This document shows, piece after piece, positions 25,146 to 32,582 of a DNA stretch of 38,294 nt. The position numbers were made by a program, and so were the translations under genes. This DNA comes from DASRQK01 sp964401685 (GTDB taxonomy: Bacteria > Bacteroidota > Bacteroidia > Sphingobacteriales > Sphingobacteriaceae): the NCBI GenBank assembly GCA_964401685.1, contig CAYNZH010000019.1:1-38294 (forward strand), written 5' to 3'. The notes beneath the pieces are model-generated. The model made no database searches, was not told the origin of the DNA, and worked only from the letters and a program-made list of their open reading frames with translations. Position 1 is the first letter of the stretch, and the number at the start of each line of letters is the position of its first letter.

Positions 25146-25895
25146 ATGTATATAATACCAGCGATTGATGTTTTAGACAAAAAAGTTGTCCGCTTGCGGG
25201 AGGGAAATTACGACGACGTCACCACGTACCCGGTGAGTTTGGAAGATATGATTGAGAAATTTCATTCCAACGGTACTGAATTGATCCACATCATTGATCT
25301 CAACGGCGCAAAGGGCGATTTCAGCAACCAAGCCTATCTCTTTGATATACTGAAGAAACTGGATGTCAAGGTCCAGTACGGAGGCGGCGTGCGCAGTATA
25401 GAAAAGATCAAGGAACTATTGGATGCGGGAGTATTCAGGGTAATTGTGGGGACACAGGCATTGACAAATCCATCGTTTCTGGACGAATTGAGCGTTCTGA
25501 ATTGCGGCAAAGATAAATGCTCTGATCAGGTCATTATTGCTATCGACGTTTTGGACGAAATCATCAAATACTCCGGCTGGATGGAAAGCTCTCCGATCAA
25601 GCTTATCGATTATATAGACCGCTGCTTGTCTCTCGGCTTTTTCCGCTTTCTGTGTACAGATATAAACAAAGACGGCAAACTGGGCGGAGCCGGTATTGCG
25701 CTGTACAAAAAGTTGCTGGAATATTCTCCCATTATCAAGTTGATTGCGTCGGGAGGCATCAGTTCCATGAAAGACATCAAGGAACTTAGTGAAATCAATG
25801 TAGAATCCTGTGTGGTCGGAAAGGCCATCTATGAAGATCATATCACCATCCAGGATATACAAGAATGGAATCTGAAATCTCTTATTCGGCTATAA
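25146..25895 (+). CDS. hisA: ProFAR isomerase (1-(5-phosphoribosyl)-5-[(5-phosphoribosylamino)methylideneamino]imidazole-4-carboxamide isomerase)
   Basis: HisA is a TIM-barrel isomerase acting just before HisF/HisH. The 249-residue protein shows IIPAIDVLDKKVVRL with catalytic D8, IHIIDLNGAKG near 45, VQYGGGVRS near 77, VIVGTQAL, the second catalytic aspartate in CTDINKDGKLGGAG near 170, and the phosphate loops IASGGISS and SCVVGKAIYE. The middle (about 120-150) is longer and more divergent than in most HisA proteins (NCGKDKCSDQV; IDVLDEIIKYSGW), but the catalytic residues are present. Its codon use looks slightly more A/T-rich than its neighbours. The stop is directly abutted by the hisF ATG. 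Confidence 0.94.
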   Translation: MYIIPAIDVLDKKVVRLREGNYDDVTTYPVSLEDMIEKFHSNGTELIHIIDLNGAKGDFSNQAYLFDILKKLDVKVQYGGGVRSIEKIKELLDAGVFRVIVGTQALTNPSFLDELSVLNCGKDKCSDQVIIAIDVLDEIIKYSGWMESSPIKLIDYIDRCLSLGFFRFLCTDINKDGKLGGAGIALYKKLLEYSPIIKLIASGGISSMKDIKELSEINVESCVVGKAIYEDHITIQDIQEWNLKSLIRL

Positions 25896-26651
25896 ATGTT
25901 GACCAAGAGAATCATCCCTTGTCTCGACGTGAAGGACGGAAGAACGGTGAAGGGGGTAAATTTCGTCGCCCTGCGTGACGCCGGCGACCCTGTAGAATTG
26001 GCTTGGCAATATGCGAATCAAGGCGCCGATGAATTGGTTCTTCTTGATATTTCGGCCACCCATGAGGGACGAAAAACGACCTTGGAGCTGGTCAGAGCTG
26101 TGGCTTCCCAGGTCAATATTCCCTTTACTATTGGGGGCGGAATAACAAGCATTCAAGACGCAGATCTTTTGTTGCAGGCCGGCGCGGACAAAATTTCCAT
26201 CAACTCGGCGGCAGTTCGTAATCCCTCGCTTATCGCAGAACTGGCCGATGCTTTCGGTCGGCAGTTTGTGGTGGTGGCAGTAGATACTAAATCCACCTCC
26301 GAGGGCAATCGGGTCTTCTTGAATGGCGGCCGGGTCCAAACTCCACTGGACACCCAGGAGTGGATAAAAACCTGCGAAGATTTGGGTGCTGGCGAGATTT
26401 TGCTCACCTCCATGGATAGAGACGGAACCAAGGCAGGCTTTGATACAGAATTCCTGAGGGAGGTCAACAACACTCTGGGCATTCCCCTGATCGCCTCCGG
26501 CGGTGCGGGAGATAAATCCGATTTTGTGCGTGTTTTCTTAGAGGCCAATGTCGATGGAGCGCTCGCCGCTTCTGTGTTTCACGACGGGCTTATTGGAATA
26601 CCGGAGCTGAAAAACGAGTTAGCAAAACATGGCATAAGCGTAAGAACATAG
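25896..26651 (+). CDS. hisF: Imidazole glycerol phosphate synthase, cyclase subunit
   Basis: HisF closes the imidazole ring with ammonia from HisH and releases AICAR for purine synthesis. The 251-residue TIM barrel has RIIPCLDVKDGRTVKGVNF with catalytic D11, ELVLLDISAT near 50, FTIGGGITS near 78, KISINSAAV near 98, AVDTKS near 130 (second catalytic Asp), LTSMDRDGTKAGFD near 172 and IASGGAG plus AASVFH at the phosphate site. It begins immediately after the hisA stop and is followed three bases later by hisIE. Confidence 0.98.
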   Translation: MLTKRIIPCLDVKDGRTVKGVNFVALRDAGDPVELAWQYANQGADELVLLDISATHEGRKTTLELVRAVASQVNIPFTIGGGITSIQDADLLLQAGADKISINSAAVRNPSLIAELADAFGRQFVVVAVDTKSTSEGNRVFLNGGRVQTPLDTQEWIKTCEDLGAGEILLTSMDRDGTKAGFDTEFLREVNNTLGIPLIASGGAGDKSDFVRVFLEANVDGALAASVFHDGLIGIPELKNELAKHGISVRT

Positions 26652-26654
26652 ATA

Positions 26655-27239
26655 ATGATCGATTTTGAAAAAGGCAATGGACTGATTCCAGTCATTGTAC
26701 AAGACAGGCAAACACTGGAAGTCTTGATGCTCGGATATATGGACAAAGATGCCTGGGATAAAACTCAAGCCGAGAAGTTGGTTACCTTTTATTCGCGGAG
26801 CAAAAAACGTCTCTGGACAAAAGGCGAAGAGAGTGGGAATCACCTGCGGATGGTTGATTTTCGCATCGATTGCGATCGCGATGCGCTACTTATTTTGGCC
26901 GATCCAGCGGGTCCGACCTGTCATACGGGAGCACGAAATTGTTTTGAGTCACCTTTTTCCCAGAACTTTATCTTTGAGTTAGAGCGAATCATTGATTCCC
27001 GATACGCGCAGAATTCAGAAAACTCCTATGTCAACCGTTTGCGCAATAGTGGTATTCATAAGATCGGGCAAAAAGTGGGCGAAGAAGCCGTGGAAACGGT
27101 TATTGCTGCCTTGGTCGAGGATAAACAGGATTTTGTCAACGAAAGCTCCGACCTGATCTTCCATTTGCTTGTGCTTTTAAGAGAAAAAAACGTATCTTTA
27201 GCAGAGATCGCCCGCAATTTGGAAAGCAGGCATCAATAA
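26655..27239 (+). CDS. hisIE: Bifunctional phosphoribosyl-AMP cyclohydrolase/phosphoribosyl-ATP pyrophosphatase
   Basis: A fusion of the second and third histidine steps, 194 residues. The HisI part (about 1-105) has VQDRQTLEVLMLGYMD, TFYSRSKKRLWTKGE with the SGNHLRM segment, DCDRDALL and the zinc-site cysteine in PTCHTG. The HisE part (about 105-194) has SYVNRLRNSGIHKIGQKVGEEAVETVIA in consecutive blocks and the ESSDLIFHLLVLL helix. It ends the his cluster. The WD40 gene starts six bases later. Confidence 0.97.
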   Translation: MIDFEKGNGLIPVIVQDRQTLEVLMLGYMDKDAWDKTQAEKLVTFYSRSKKRLWTKGEESGNHLRMVDFRIDCDRDALLILADPAGPTCHTGARNCFESPFSQNFIFELERIIDSRYAQNSENSYVNRLRNSGIHKIGQKVGEEAVETVIAALVEDKQDFVNESSDLIFHLLVLLREKNVSLAEIARNLESRHQ

Positions 27240-27245
27240 ACGTAT

Positions 27246-28169
27246 ATGTACTCCTGCCAGGTATCAAAAAAAGCACATCTTGTAGGTCATCGCAATCCTG
27301 TTTATACCGTGGTTGTCGATGCGGCTGGTGGGCTATTCACCGCGGGCAATGACAAGGGTGTGGTCGAGTGGGACTTACACGGTCAGAGCTTCAAAAGAAT
27401 ACTGTATCCCGTTCAGCATTCTGTGTATGCACTCTGCCTGATTGGCGGAGATTTATTGGCCATTGGTCAAAGAAATGGCGAAATCTTATTGGTAAACCGA
27501 GAGCGAGGCGAGCTCGTCTCTAAATTTGTATTGCATCAAGCCGCAGTATTTGATCTAAAAGTTTATGAACAGGAGAGCAAGCTGATTGCCGCCTCGGAAG
27601 ATGGCACTTTCAGTGTCTGGGACCTGAGGACCGGGAACCTAGTCTATCATGGGCTTGTAGGGCGCACAACGTTGAGAAATATTGCCATCAATCCCACCGA
27701 GGATAGGGTGGTTTTCGGTCTTAAAGATGGATGGATCAAAATTGTAGATTTGACCAGCTTTGAATTGATACAATCCGTGCAGGCCCATGAATCTACGGTG
27801 ACATCAGTGTGCTTCTCCCCAGACGGCGACCGCTTACTCACAGGCGGACGCGATGCTAAATTACAACTTTTCGACGCACAGGGCTTTACACCTATACTGG
27901 ATTTCGTCCCTCATATGTTCGCTGTTTATTCAATCGTATTTCATCCGTCTAAGCCCGTTTTTGCGACCTGTAGCCGAGATAAGAATATAAAAATATGGTC
28001 CTACGAGGATTTTAGACTTTTCAAAAGCATCAGTCGGGAAAAATATATCGATGCACACAAATTGTCCGTCAATAAACTAGTGTGGAGTGCCTCGGGTGAT
28101 CAACTGATCTCTGTGAGCGATGACAAATTGGTGATGGTGTGGGACGTCACCCTCAATGAATTGACATGA
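27246..28169 (+). CDS. WD40-repeat beta-propeller protein
   Basis: A 307-residue protein made almost wholly of WD40 repeats, with no signal peptide, so probably a cytoplasmic scaffold. About seven blades can be counted by the closing W-D or equivalent: VVEWDL near 40, GHRNPVYTVVVD at the start, FSVWDLRTG near 124, KIVDLTSFE near 165, HESTVTSVCFSPDGDRLLTGGRD in parts near 180-205, IKIWSYED near 250 and VMVWDVT at the end. The last repeat meets the ruvC start by a four-base ATGA overlap, so the two proteins are probably translated together. The function is unknown. I recall WD40-ruvC pairing in related genomes, which suggests the association is maintained. Confidence 0.93.
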   Translation: MYSCQVSKKAHLVGHRNPVYTVVVDAAGGLFTAGNDKGVVEWDLHGQSFKRILYPVQHSVYALCLIGGDLLAIGQRNGEILLVNRERGELVSKFVLHQAAVFDLKVYEQESKLIAASEDGTFSVWDLRTGNLVYHGLVGRTTLRNIAINPTEDRVVFGLKDGWIKIVDLTSFELIQSVQAHESTVTSVCFSPDGDRLLTGGRDAKLQLFDAQGFTPILDFVPHMFAVYSIVFHPSKPVFATCSRDKNIKIWSYEDFRLFKSISREKYIDAHKLSVNKLVWSASGDQLISVSDDKLVMVWDVTLNELT

Positions 28170-28729
28170 GCAGTAAGGCAAAGGAGAGAATCATTCTCGG
28201 AATAGATCCGGGAACAGTGGTATTGGGTTTCGGCGTGGTGAAAGAAGTCGGCAAAAATCTGGAATTGCTGAGTATGGGAGTGGTCCAACTTGGACATTTG
28301 AGTGATCATGGGCTAAAACTGAAGAAAATTTTCGAGAAGACTAGTGCGCTGATCGAACAGTATCATCCAGACTGCGTAGCCTTGGAATCACCCTTTTACG
28401 GAAAAAATATTCAGGTCGTCCTCAAACTGGGCCGCGCCCAGGGAGTGGCCATGGCAGCTGCACTGGAAAAATCAATTCCTATTTCGGAGTACGCACCGCG
28501 AAAAATCAAACAATCCGTCACCGGGAACGGAAATGCGAGCAAGGAGCAAGTCGCCGCCATGTTAAAAACCCTATTCAAATTCGAAGAAGCCCCGCAATTT
28601 TTGGATGCGACTGACGGACTCGCGGTAGCCGTATGTCATGCGTTTCAACGCGGATACGATGGCAATAATGGTAAACAGTACAGCGGGTGGGAATCCTTTG
28701 TTAAAAACAATGAAAAACGGCTGCGCTAA
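28166..28729 (+). CDS. ruvC: Crossover junction endodeoxyribonuclease RuvC
   Basis: RuvC resolves Holliday junctions as a dimer, working with RuvAB. The 187-residue protein carries the acidic catalytic set: D14 in GIDPGT, E74 in VALESPFYGKN, and the DATDGLAVAVCHA motif near 150. LKLGRAQGVAMAAAL and the YAPRKIKQSVTGNGNASKEQV segments in order are also typical. The start ATG overlaps the WD40 stop. The last about 20 residues are basic and not part of the core fold. Confidence 0.97.
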   Translation: MSSKAKERIILGIDPGTVVLGFGVVKEVGKNLELLSMGVVQLGHLSDHGLKLKKIFEKTSALIEQYHPDCVALESPFYGKNIQVVLKLGRAQGVAMAAALEKSIPISEYAPRKIKQSVTGNGNASKEQVAAMLKTLFKFEEAPQFLDATDGLAVAVCHAFQRGYDGNNGKQYSGWESFVKNNEKRLR

Positions 28730-28949
28730 AACATTAGACTGAAAAAATTACGAAATTCAAAATAATCTTCCTATTTTTGGGTAAATTGCAAAAGAACCCC
28801 TTTGGGAGAGGGGATCTTTGCAAATCAATTATAAACCTATATTAAAATTATGAGGAGGGACTAAACTAAAATTGTAATTTTACTGGGTATCTATTGCAAA
28901 TATACTATTATTCGCCAACTATTGTTGAATAAATCGTAAATTGTTTTTT
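28730..28949. other. Intergenic region between ruvC and the Lrp-family gene
   Basis: A 220-base stretch with no gene seen. It holds a -7-like TATTTTTG (28772-28779) and, directly downstream, a long imperfect hairpin (28786-28823). The remaining 125 bases are A/T-rich and featureless to my reading. If the -7-like element is used, the Lrp-type gene would have a leader of about 160 bases with the hairpin at its 5' end. Confidence 0.5.
28786..28823 (+). repeat. Long inverted repeat (hairpin) upstream of the Lrp-family gene
   Basis: TTGCAAAAGA (28786-28795) and TCTTTGCAA (28815-28823) pair with one bulge, and inside them CCCCT (28797-28801) pairs with AGGGG (28809-28813) around a short loop. No T tract follows on either side, so it does not look like a normal intrinsic terminator. 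It could be a 5'-leader structure, a transcript end for ruvC, or a protein-binding palindrome. Confidence 0.6.
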
Positions 28950-29423
28950 ATGGACAAAAAGAATCAAAACATTGACCTTGACAGGTTGGATATTCAGATC
29001 CTGTCCTCATTGATGGACGACGCATCCGGTCCCTACACAGAAATTGCCAAGAAGCTGAATGTGTCCGGCGGAACCATACATGTGCGTATGAAGAAAATGG
29101 TCGATATGGGCGTGATCAAAGGCACACACCTGCAAGTGAACGCTCAGAGAATTGGGTTCGATATTACGGCCTTCCTCGGGATTTTTCTGGACAAGGGGTC
29201 GCAGTACAAAAATGCAGTCGAACAGCTCACCAAAATCAAGGAAGTGGTCGAGTTGCATTATTGCACCGGATCGTACTCTATGTTTGCAAAAATTGTTTGC
29301 AGAGATACCGAGCATTTACGACGCGTGTTGAACGACGATATCCAGTCTGTCGAAGGAATTCAGCGCACGGAGACGATCATTTCACTTGAGGAAAGTATCA
29401 AAAGGCAGATTTCTCTATCTTAA
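28950..29423 (+). CDS. Lrp/AsnC-family transcriptional regulator
   Basis: A 157-residue Lrp/AsnC-type DNA-binding protein. The N-terminal winged helix (about 8-60) reads LDRLDIQILSSLMDDA, YTEIAKKLNVSGGTIHVRMKKM in parts, and GVIKGTHLQVN. The C-terminal ligand-binding RAM domain (about 65-150) contains FLGIFLDKGSQY, VVELHYCTGSYSMFAKIVCRD in parts and the final TETIISLEESI. The ATG at 28950 is preferred over a TTG at 28941 because it starts right before the family's usual acidic N-terminus. The gene is monocistronic in appearance and overlaps the end of the convergent oxidoreductase gene by nine bases. The effector, often an amino acid, is unknown. Confidence 0.95.
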   Translation: MDKKNQNIDLDRLDIQILSSLMDDASGPYTEIAKKLNVSGGTIHVRMKKMVDMGVIKGTHLQVNAQRIGFDITAFLGIFLDKGSQYKNAVEQLTKIKEVVELHYCTGSYSMFAKIVCRDTEHLRRVLNDDIQSVEGIQRTETIISLEESIKRQISLS

Positions 29424-30626
29424 TATACGACCGTCAATATCAACCTTGACATCAAAGGGCTTTGTGTATTCGTCCAGCAAGACAGCAACTTGCCTGCGAT
29501 TGACCGGCGCCGCTAAGTCAAAAGACCCCTCGAACTGAAATCTTTTTGTCCATCCCTTTTCGACTAAACCCTCCAGCTCCGGTCCTCGGTGACTGATGTA
29601 TTTGATTAGACTCAGTAAGTCGTCCAGTCGCATAGTGTCCTTATGCGTACCCTGAAACCAGATCTGGCTCCGCGAATATAACTGGTTCATTGTGCCTTCC
29701 AAATCGTTTGTGGAAACTGGTTCTGAGGGCTCGAAATGGGTTGTTGGCGGTTCCATCCACAGTCCGGTTGCAGCGACACGCTGTATTGCCTGAAAATTTG
29801 GGTCGGAATGCGGGATGTCAACCAAAGGGATGAGTTTTGCGCCGTACTGTACCAATTCGCCCTGAATCTGTCGTAAATCTATTTTGTCCGGTGTCGTTTT
29901 GAAGAATGCCAAATATCCCGCGGTCGCGCCCAATGCCTGGCCGATGGACACCAGAAATCCTGGGTTTGATTGCTGATGTGCCTTTGCGAGGGATTTTACC
30001 CGTGCGAGACCTGAAAAGGAGAGGAAGTTGCTATTTTCCTGAGGCAAAAGTTCTTTCAGCCCGATAAAATTCCCCGAGGGAAGGTCACCAGGTGCTGCAG
30101 CTACGACACTCGTGCGAAGGCTAGGACTGACGGCAGTAGCTGACGGTGCAGCCAGGCCCAATTTTTCGGACAGCTCACCGTCCGGACTCGCATCGACGAC
30201 CGCTCGCACAGTAAAGGATTTTCTGTCGGCGAGCTGCACACGGATCGTCTTTTTCCTTGGCGAGGCTTTGCGAATTCCGCCCTGGCGAATGATTTGTAGA
30301 TGGGGGATACCTTCCATTCGGAACTCCAGCGCCTCGGCAAAGCTGCGTGTGGTGAGGGAATCCTGAGTCAGTTGATAGATTTCCGCCCATATTCCTGCAT
30401 GGTAAAAACCAGTGTCCTGAATCTGAATGTTTCGTGCCTCAGGAACGAGTTCATCGCCTTGGATGACCCAGATCGTGTGGAGATTGGATTTGGCCGACTG
30501 CAAAGCGGCAGCATACCCAACAAATCCCTGCCCATACACCAAAACCTCTGGCTTTTTGCCCTGTCCTAGCAAGCTGATTGGCAATGCCATAAGGCAAATG
30601 ACCCCTATCCAAATTACGTTTTTCAT
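29415..30626 (-). CDS. Exported FAD-dependent oxidoreductase-like protein
   Basis: A 403-residue protein with a signal peptide (about 1-22, ending LLGQ). A Rossmann-type opening follows: VLVYGQGFVGYAAALQSAKS gives G-Q-G-x-x-G near 33-38, although no strong acidic residue ends the second strand. VVDASPDGELSEKLGLA near 163 resembles the V-I-D-A-(T/S)-x-D-G-(D/E)-L motif of the PF12831-type FAD oxidoreductases. The C-terminal 40 residues (PVNRRQVAVLLDEYTKPFDVKVD in parts) look like the SLH-like tail found on some members. It is shorter than the usual 550-650 residues, and the middle lacks clear family motifs, so catalytic ability is uncertain. It is divergent from glnS. Confidence 0.75.
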   Translation of the reverse strand: MKNVIWIGVICLMALPISLLGQGKKPEVLVYGQGFVGYAAALQSAKSNLHTIWVIQGDELVPEARNIQIQDTGFYHAGIWAEIYQLTQDSLTTRSFAEALEFRMEGIPHLQIIRQGGIRKASPRKKTIRVQLADRKSFTVRAVVDASPDGELSEKLGLAAPSATAVSPSLRTSVVAAAPGDLPSGNFIGLKELLPQENSNFLSFSGLARVKSLAKAHQQSNPGFLVSIGQALGATAGYLAFFKTTPDKIDLRQIQGELVQYGAKLIPLVDIPHSDPNFQAIQRVAATGLWMEPPTTHFEPSEPVSTNDLEGTMNQLYSRSQIWFQGTHKDTMRLDDLLSLIKYISHRGPELEGLVEKGWTKRFQFEGSFDLAAPVNRRQVAVLLDEYTKPFDVKVDIDGRILR

Positions 30627-30654
30627 CAGAGTAAAATTACATATAAAAAATCAT

Positions 30655-30662
30655 TACATTTG
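30655..30662 (+). promoter_or_regulatory. -7 element of glnS
   Basis: TACATTTG fits the TAnnTTTG consensus exactly and ends four bases before the glnS ATG at 30667. No good TTTG is seen at the -33 position. If used, the glnS mRNA would start at or next to its AUG. Confidence 0.55.
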
Positions 30663-30666
30663 CATT

Positions 30667-32340
30667 ATGACGGAAAATGACGAAAAATCGCTCAATTTTA
30701 TAGAGGAGATCATTGAAGAGGATCTGAAGACAAATAAGCACAATGGCCGGGTGTTGACACGATTTCCGCCCGAGCCCAATGGCTATCTGCATATTGGACA
30801 CGCAAAATCTATCGTTTTGAACTTTGGTTTGGCCCAAAAATACAAAGGTGAAGCGAATCTGCGTTTTGATGATACAAATCCTGTTACTGAGGAGGTGGAA
30901 TACGTGGAGAGCATCAAGGAAGATATTAAGTGGCTCGGATTTCAGTGGAACAGGGAATTGTATACTTCAGATTACTTCGAAACCCTTTATGATTATGCAG
31001 TCATTTTGATCAAAAAGGGACTGGCGTATGTGGACGAGAGTACTTCAGAGGAAATTGCAGCTGCGAAGGGGACGCCGACCGTACCGGGGGTCCCAACGCC
31101 GTTCAGAGATCGTCCTGCAGCAGAAAATCTGCGTCTTTTTGAGGAGATGCGTGCAGGCGTGTTTGCCGACGGCGCAAAGGTTTTGAGGGCAAAAATCGAT
31201 CTTTCCAGTCCGAATATGCACATGCGTGATCCGATTATTTACCGGATAAAGCACGCGCATCATCATCGGACGGGCGACAAGTGGTGTATCTACCCCATGT
31301 ACGACTTTGCACATGGACAGAGCGATTCCATCGAGCGAATCACGCACTCTATCTGTACGCTGGAATTTGTGCCCCACCGTCCACTGTACGATTGGCTTAT
31401 AGAAAATATTGGGATTTACCCATCCAGACAATACGAATTCGCGCGACTGAACATCAATTATACCGTGATGAGCAAAAGAAAGCTCCTCCAGCTCGTCAAC
31501 GAAAAACATGTGGAGGGCTGGGATGATCCGCGTATGCCGACCATCTCCGGACTCAGGCGAAGGGGCTATACGCCTGCAAGTATCCGCAATTTTTGTGAAC
31601 GAATCGGTGTGGCAAAGCGGGAGAATGTGATAGATATGGGGCTTCTGGAATTCTGTATACGTGAGGATTTAAATAAAACTGCTTGGCGTAGAATGGCGGT
31701 CTTGGATCCGGTAAAGCTGGTAATTACAAATTATCCGGAAGGGCAGACTGAAATGCTCGTGAGTGAGAACAATCCGGAAGAGGAAAATGGCGGCGGCTCC
31801 CGAGAAATTCCATTTTCGAGGGAATTATGGATAGAGCGAGAGGATTTTATGGAAAATCCACCTAAGAAGTTCTTCCGTCTGGGACCTGGATTGAGTGTAC
31901 GCCTGAAAAGTGCATACATCGTCACCGTGACTGATTTTCTCAAAGATGAGCAAGGCAAAATTACCGAGATTCACGCCGATTATGTCCCCAACTCAAAAAG
32001 TGGCGAAGACACCAGTGGCATGAAAGTCAAAGGAACCATCCATTGGGTGAGTGCAGATCATGCGAAAACGGTCGAAGTCCGCCTCTACGATCGTCTTTTC
32101 AGTGTGGAAAACCCAGCAGCGGAAGAAGATTTCAAATCGACCCTCAATCCTGCGAGCCTGGAAATTCTCGACACGGTATATGTGGAACCTGATCTTCTCA
32201 ATGCGCAGCCGGGAGTTGGCTATCAATTTATGAGGAAGGGGTATTTTACCCTTGATCCCAAATCTACGGAAGATCATCTGGTTTTCAACCGAACCGTGAC
32301 CTTGCGCGACAATTGGGCCAAAGAGGTGAAAAACGCTTGA
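30667..32340 (+). CDS. glnS: Glutaminyl-tRNA synthetase
   Basis: A class-I aminoacyl-tRNA synthetase charging tRNA-Gln, 557 residues. The catalytic core has RFPPEPNGYLHIGHAKS with the HIGH motif near 42-45, LRFDDTNP near 72, the DF-E-x-LYDYA region near 113, YPMYDFAHGQSDSIE near 215 and the KMSKS-like VMSKRKLLQLV near 270. The two C-terminal anticodon-binding beta-barrels follow (about 340-550; VKLVITNYPEG, FFRLGPGLSVRLKSAYIV in parts). The start is ATG 30667: the frame is open further upstream to 30427 but that part has no family similarity and lies antisense to the neighbouring gene. Confidence 0.98.
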   Translation: MTENDEKSLNFIEEIIEEDLKTNKHNGRVLTRFPPEPNGYLHIGHAKSIVLNFGLAQKYKGEANLRFDDTNPVTEEVEYVESIKEDIKWLGFQWNRELYTSDYFETLYDYAVILIKKGLAYVDESTSEEIAAAKGTPTVPGVPTPFRDRPAAENLRLFEEMRAGVFADGAKVLRAKIDLSSPNMHMRDPIIYRIKHAHHHRTGDKWCIYPMYDFAHGQSDSIERITHSICTLEFVPHRPLYDWLIENIGIYPSRQYEFARLNINYTVMSKRKLLQLVNEKHVEGWDDPRMPTISGLRRRGYTPASIRNFCERIGVAKRENVIDMGLLEFCIREDLNKTAWRRMAVLDPVKLVITNYPEGQTEMLVSENNPEEENGGGSREIPFSRELWIEREDFMENPPKKFFRLGPGLSVRLKSAYIVTVTDFLKDEQGKITEIHADYVPNSKSGEDTSGMKVKGTIHWVSADHAKTVEVRLYDRLFSVENPAAEEDFKSTLNPASLEILDTVYVEPDLLNAQPGVGYQFMRKGYFTLDPKSTEDHLVFNRTVTLRDNWAKEVKNA

Positions 32341-32357
32341 TTCATTCGATGATCACG

Positions 32358-32582
32358 TTAATGTAGGGTTTGGAACTGGGAGGCGTCCGTTTCGTCCAAT
32401 TGAAATAAAGCCTCCACGCTGACGCCAAATGTTTTTGCCATGCGCAAGGCAAGGAGTGTGGAGGGGATATATTTTCCAGTTTCGATGGCGTTGATCGTTT
32501 GGCGTGAGACCCGTATGTGTTCGGCCAACTCAGCTTGTGTTAAGTTCTTTATGGCACGATGAATTTTGAGGGTGTTTTTCAT
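32358..32582 (-). CDS. Small Xre-type helix-turn-helix regulator
   Basis: A 74-residue DNA-binding protein that is essentially one HTH domain: KNTLKIHRAIKNLTQAELAE with the VSRQTINAIETGKYIPS recognition helix region following, then LLALRMAKTFGVSVEALFQL. This closely resembles the small YozG/Xre-3-type regulators that accompany membrane proteins. Its ATG overlaps the stop of the upstream membrane gene by four bases (ATGA at 32579-32582), so the pair is translationally coupled. A longer frame starting at 32735 overlaps the membrane gene heavily and has no family similarity. It converges on glnS with 17 bases between stops. Confidence 0.9.
   Translation of the reverse strand: MKNTLKIHRAIKNLTQAELAEHIRVSRQTINAIETGKYIPSTLLALRMAKTFGVSVEALFQLDETDASQFQTLH

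Noticed and set aside
30427..30666. 80-codon extension at the 5' end of glnS
   Set aside because: It lies antisense to the oxidoreductase gene, has no synthetase similarity, and the -7 box with ATG at 30667 explains the true start.
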